Shown here piece after piece: positions 7,668-9,688 of a stretch of DNA of 9,688 nucleotides. The stretch is taken from positions 1 through 9,688 of the forward strand of contig PLKR01000146.1 in assembly GCA_003140655.1 (NCBI GenBank), read 5' to 3'. The position numbers and the translations under genes are program-made. The DNA is from Acidobacteriaceae bacterium. Its GTDB lineage: Bacteria > Acidobacteriota > Terriglobia > Terriglobales > Acidobacteriaceae. The notes under the pieces were generated by a model. That model was not told the DNA's origin. It was given only the letters and a program-made list of their open reading frames with translations, and searched no databases. The number at the start of each line of letters is the position of its first letter. The first letter of the stretch is position 1.

Positions 7668-7955
7668 CTACTGTACGGCGTTCAGTCCCTGATAGATGAA
7701 CATGCCGGCGAGCACCAGCAAGAACACACCGAAACCTGCGCCGAAAACCCAGACCGGGACGGTGAGCCGGTTGACCTTCACCAGCAGTTCAGTCTGCTCC
7801 TGTTGCATATGGGCGCTCGCTTCGTCGAGATACAACGCCTCATCCTCATGCATGGTGAGCGTACTGCGGTAGATGAGGAGGATAATCAGGCCGACGGCGA
7901 AAAAACCACACGCAATCGCAAGTCCAACCATTAAAGGAGTCCACGTCCACGTCAT
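7668..7955 (-). CDS. Small two-span membrane protein of unknown function
   Basis: A 95-residue protein. Hydrophobic helices at residues about 7-29 (PLMVGLAIACGFFAVGLIILLIY) and 66-89 (VPVWVFGAGFGVFLLVLAGMFIYQ) flank a charged, Glu-rich middle (MHEDEALYLDEASAHMQQEQTELLVKVNRL), which may be helical or coiled-coil. Lys60 and Arg63 lie before the second span. No known family is recognised. The ATG at 7955 follows GAGGTGG with a short spacer, a fair ribosome binding site. It is divergent from the Fe-S carrier gene and appears to be transcribed alone, with a leader of about 99 nt that can fold. Confidence 0.7.
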   Translation of the reverse strand: MTWTWTPLMVGLAIACGFFAVGLIILLIYRSTLTMHEDEALYLDEASAHMQQEQTELLVKVNRLTVPVWVFGAGFGVFLLVLAGMFIYQGLNAVQ

Positions 7956-7989
7956 AGGCCACCTCGACAGTTTGCAAGCCTGTTGGCAA

Positions 7990-8045
7990 CTCCCCCGAAT
8001 CGCAGGACGTGGGCACTTAGCCCGGCAGCCCGAACCTTGGGGGAG
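7990..8045 (-). promoter_or_regulatory. Possible structured mRNA leader upstream of the small membrane protein
   Basis: CTCCCCC at 7990-7996 is the inverse complement of GGGGGAG at 8039-8045, and a nested GGGC-ACTTA-GCCC hairpin lies at 8011-8023. A predicted minus-strand promoter (8089-8061) would place the whole structure in the 5' leader of the gene starting at 7955. It matches no riboswitch class I know. It could also be read from the plus strand, where the outer stem extends by two pairs. Confidence 0.3.
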
Positions 8046-8060
8046 GGCCTAACGCAAATC

Positions 8061-8089
8061 ATTATAGACCCATTGGCAAGCGTTGCCGA
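8061..8089 (-). promoter_or_regulatory. Predicted promoter for the small membrane protein gene
   Basis: On the minus strand, TCGGCA (8089-8084, four of six) and a perfect TATAAT (8066-8061) are separated by 17 bp. A transcription start near 8054 would give a leader of about 99 nt before the ATG at 7955. Confidence 0.45.
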
Positions 8090-8184
8090 GGGAATCGTTG
8101 CCAGCCTGGCAGGCATCGAAGTGTTAGGTGCCTGGTAGCTTGGGGGCTTGTACTCCGATTACCCCGCCACCAGTTTGCCGCCTC

Positions 8185-8193
8185 TGTTATAAT
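8185..8193 (+). promoter_or_regulatory. Extended -10 promoter of the iron-sulfur carrier gene
   Basis: TGTTATAAT combines a perfect -10 hexamer (8188-8193) with the TGn extension. No -35 box is found at 17 bp, which is common in extended -10 promoters. The predicted transcript starts near 8200, just before the AAGGAG ribosome binding site at 8212-8217. Confidence 0.6.
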
Positions 8194-8223
8194 TTAGATA
8201 GTTTAGAGCCTAAGGAGATACGA

Positions 8224-8607
8224 ATGGCCACGACAACCGTCCCCGGAGTGAACACCGACGTTCCTGAAGTCAAGAAAACCCCGCCGGTTTCGCTTACCGC
8301 CAGCGCGGTTTCCAAAGTGAAAGAGATCATGGGACAGCAGAATCCCGCGCCCGCCGGCTTGCGCATTGGCGTAGTCGGTGGCGGCTGCTCCGGGTTCTCG
8401 TATTCCATGCAGTTTGAAAATGCCGCCGGAATGATGGACAAGACCTTCGACATGGACGGACTGAAAGTGTTCGTCGATGCGACCTCCGTGATGTATCTGA
8501 ATGGATGCATCGTGGATTACGTTGAGACGCTGGAAGGCGCCGGCTTTAAGTTTGAGAATCCCAACGTGAAGAGCACCTGCGGCTGCGGATCGTCCTTTAG
8601 CGTATAA
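8224..8607 (+). CDS. erpA: A-type iron-sulfur cluster carrier protein (HesB/IscA/ErpA family)
   Basis: A 127-residue cytoplasmic protein that accepts or carries Fe-S clusters and passes them to target apoproteins. The family's three cluster-ligating cysteines are present: Cys55 in VGGGCSGFSYSMQF, and Cys119 and Cys121 in the C-terminal KSTCGCGSSFSV. The rest (VSLTASAVSKVKEIM at 22-36, LRIGV, DYVETLEGAGFKFENPN at 98-114) follows the family closely. The first 20 residues are a variable, probably disordered extension. An additional cysteine, Cys95 in YLNGCIVDY, sits where many homologues have Thr or Ser. The ATG at 8224 has AAGGAG with a 6-nt spacer; an in-frame upstream GTG at 8128 lies before the promoter and is rejected. 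No iscS or iscU is adjacent, which fits a stand-alone ErpA-type carrier, but ErpA and IscA cannot be separated by sequence alone here. Confidence 0.93.
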   Translation: MATTTVPGVNTDVPEVKKTPPVSLTASAVSKVKEIMGQQNPAPAGLRIGVVGGGCSGFSYSMQFENAAGMMDKTFDMDGLKVFVDATSVMYLNGCIVDYVETLEGAGFKFENPNVKSTCGCGSSFSV

Positions 8608-8664
8608 AGGTTCAGCCCGTCGCTGAACGGTGAGACGTCTAACGCGGAAAGTTTGGTGGAAGAG

Positions 8665-8701
8665 GAACGGCCTCATCTCCGGATGAGGCCGTTCTGTTTT
8701 T
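8665..8701 (+). terminator. Strong rho-independent terminator after the Fe-S carrier gene
   Basis: AACGGCCTCATC (8666-8677) pairs perfectly with GATGAGGCCGTT (8682-8693) around a TCCG loop, and G8665-C8694 adds a thirteenth pair. CTGTTTTT follows, a T-run for plus-strand termination. On the minus strand the hairpin has no T-run after it, so it serves the carrier gene rather than the convergent pseudopilin gene. Confidence 0.92.
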
Positions 8702-8728
8702 GCCGACGCAAAGCGGTTGAGGTGGATT

Positions 8729-9688
8729 TCACTGTTGTTGTGGCGGCGAAGTGGTGGCCGGCTGCACCGGCGTCGTCGATCCGCCCGGACTCGAATTGTT
8801 GCCGAGGCCCGATTGCCCGAATGAAGATTGTCCAAACGAAGACTGCCCGGATGAATTGCCGGCAGCGCCTGTTTGCGTACCATTCTGCAACGGTTGTGTT
8901 GCGAAGTTCTGCAGCGAAGGCTGGTAGGGTGTGGTGATCAAGCCGCCGCGGTCGGTGCTGGGATCGTATACAAATTGCCACTCGTTGTACTTCTTCTTCT
9001 TATTGAATATGCGAATCGTGTCTTTCTTGCTGATGCTGGCCACGCCCACAATGGGCCCGCTGGCGACAACCTGCTGGCCGCTGGAACTCGTATCTCCTTG
9101 TGCCGAGCCGGCGGCAACCTGGGCAGAGGGCTGAGTCGTATCCGACCCTGAAGCAGGGGTCGTCCCCTGCTGACCCGGAGTTGCTTGAGAGTTGGAGCTT
9201 GCCCCGAGGGGGCCGCTGTTTGAGTTCCCGCCAAATCCCGATGACTGCGCGAACACACCTGAGCTGTTCACTCCTGAATTAGCAAGTCCCGAACTACCCA
9301 GTCCTGAGCCACCGAACGCCGAAGTACTCGCTCCGGAGCCATTCAGTCCCGCAGGCGAGCCGGCCGGGCTTGCGCCGGGAATGCTGCCGCCTCCGATGCC
9401 TCCGGCCAGCGTTACTCCCTGTTCTCCGAAGTGGAGCAGCCTGAAGTCCTTGTTCTTGTTGAGCGGGTCTTTGTAGCGCTTGCGCAGGTAGCGCAGATTA
9501 TTAGTGTTGTCGAGATCATCGAGCTTCGTTGGATAGCGTCCGAATTTTTTGTAGTAGCCGCGGATGGCGCGCGAATATTGCACTCCGCGGTGGATCATTT
9601 CCTGTTCCTGGTCCCGCCGGATCTCAAACTCAATTGTGGTATAAGCTGCGAGGGCGAATATGCCCATCAGAGCGACCACGAGAAGCAG
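8729..9688 (-). CDS. Type II secretion/type IV pilus pseudopilin-like protein with low-complexity repeats (5' end outside window)
   Basis: 319 codons are visible and the frame runs off the right edge, so the prepilin leader and cleavage site cannot be seen. The first residues, LLLVVALMGIFALAAYTTIEFEIRRDQEQEMIHRGVQYSRAIRGYYKKFGRYPTKLDDL when read as consecutive parts, are the end of an N-terminal pilin helix and a GspG-like alpha-helical spine. 'YYKKFGRYPT' is typical of pseudopilins. RYLRKRYKDPLN follows. Residues about 98-215 are a Gly/Ser/Gln/Thr-rich insert with pentapeptide repeats. The conserved region then resumes (IRIFNKKKKYNEWQFVYDPSTDRGGLITTPYQP, about 228-260) before a second repeat-rich tail ending in Gln-rich sequence. 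The protein would sit in the inner membrane or envelope as part of a secretion or pilus machine. Which machine is unknown because its neighbours lie outside the window. Confidence 0.72.
   Translation of the reverse strand: MLLVVALMGIFALAAYTTIEFEIRRDQEQEMIHRGVQYSRAIRGYYKKFGRYPTKLDDLDNTNNLRYLRKRYKDPLNKNKDFRLLHFGEQGVTLAGGIGGGSIPGASPAGSPAGLNGSGASTSAFGGSGLGSSGLANSGVNSSGVFAQSSGFGGNSNSGPLGASSNSQATPGQQGTTPASGSDTTQPSAQVAAGSAQGDTSSSGQQVVASGPIVGVASISKKDTIRIFNKKKKYNEWQFVYDPSTDRGGLITTPYQPSLQNFATQPLQNGTQTGAAGNSSGQSSFGQSSFGQSGLGNNSSPGGSTTPVQPATTSPPQQQ
8811..8855. repeat. Three tandem 15-bp repeats inside the pseudopilin gene
   Basis: Units GATTGCCCGAATGAA, GATTGTCCAAACGAA and GACTGCCCGGATGAA lie head to tail. 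In the gene's frame they encode repeated SFGQS-type pentapeptides. Being a multiple of three, they can expand or contract without breaking the frame. Confidence 0.8.
9258..9347. repeat. About six degenerate 15-bp repeats inside the pseudopilin gene
   Basis: Units begin CCTGAGC, CCTGAAT, CCCGAAC, CCTGAGC, GCCGAAG and CCGGAGC, each 15 bp. They encode pentapeptides of the form xxxSG (for example LGSSG, LANSG, VNSSG). The copies have diverged, mostly at third positions, suggesting old duplication kept under protein-level constraint. Confidence 0.7.

Noticed and set aside
8128..8223. N-terminal extension of the Fe-S carrier from a GTG
   Set aside because: The extended -10 promoter and ribosome binding site lie inside it, and the ATG at 8224 fits the family.
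8203..8883. 226-codon minus-strand open frame
   Set aside because: It spans the Fe-S carrier gene, its terminator and part of the pseudopilin gene in the wrong frame.
1..9688. CRISPR array, phage, transposon or defence system
   Set aside because: No regularly spaced repeats, transposase, integrase, nuclease or toxin-antitoxin signature was found.

Overview
The window looks like an ordinary chromosomal stretch from a free-living Gram-negative bacterium, most likely an acidobacterium of the Terriglobia/Koribacter type. That assignment is inference. It rests on a moderately high GC content, a secreted pro-kumamolisin-type S53 peptidase, a DUF3467 protein, a pseudopilin with the 'IHRGVQYSRAIRGYYKKFGR' region, and dispersed repeats whose translation contains 'CPELVE'. 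No marker gene settles it. I see no phage, transposase, CRISPR array or defence island.

Layout. Positions 1-558 hold the C-terminal end of a molybdate-type ABC transporter ATPase (modC-like, plus strand). Positions 691-2217 encode a secreted PQQ-like beta-propeller protein (plus). It converges on, and overlaps by 35 bp, a minus-strand pair: a DUF3467 protein (3910-4206) followed by a multi-membrane-span GT-C glycosyltransferase of the PMT/ArnT type (2183-3886). Upstream of that pair on the same strand is a secreted S53 serine-carboxyl peptidase (4282-5988). It has a good predicted promoter with a perfect 14-bp palindrome directly upstream. A GAF-domain protein follows on the plus strand (6338-6889). 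Next come about 400 bp of non-coding, repeat-like DNA and a complete tRNA-Leu(UAG) gene at 7296-7382. The last part holds a small two-span membrane protein (7668-7955, minus), an A-type iron-sulfur carrier (erpA/iscA-like, 8224-8607, plus) with a strong intrinsic terminator, and a 5'-truncated pseudopilin with Gly/Ser/Gln-rich pentapeptide repeats (8729-9688, minus).

How the parts relate. Most neighbours appear functionally unrelated: metal uptake, envelope glycosylation, protein degradation outside the cytoplasm, Fe-S assembly and secretion or pilus. The only tight unit is DUF3467 plus the glycosyltransferase, 23 bp apart. I found no convincing new multi-gene system. The most interesting signals are regulatory: the palindrome-promoter arrangement before the peptidase gene, and a GC-rich inverted-repeat structure that a predicted promoter places inside the mRNA leader of the small membrane protein.
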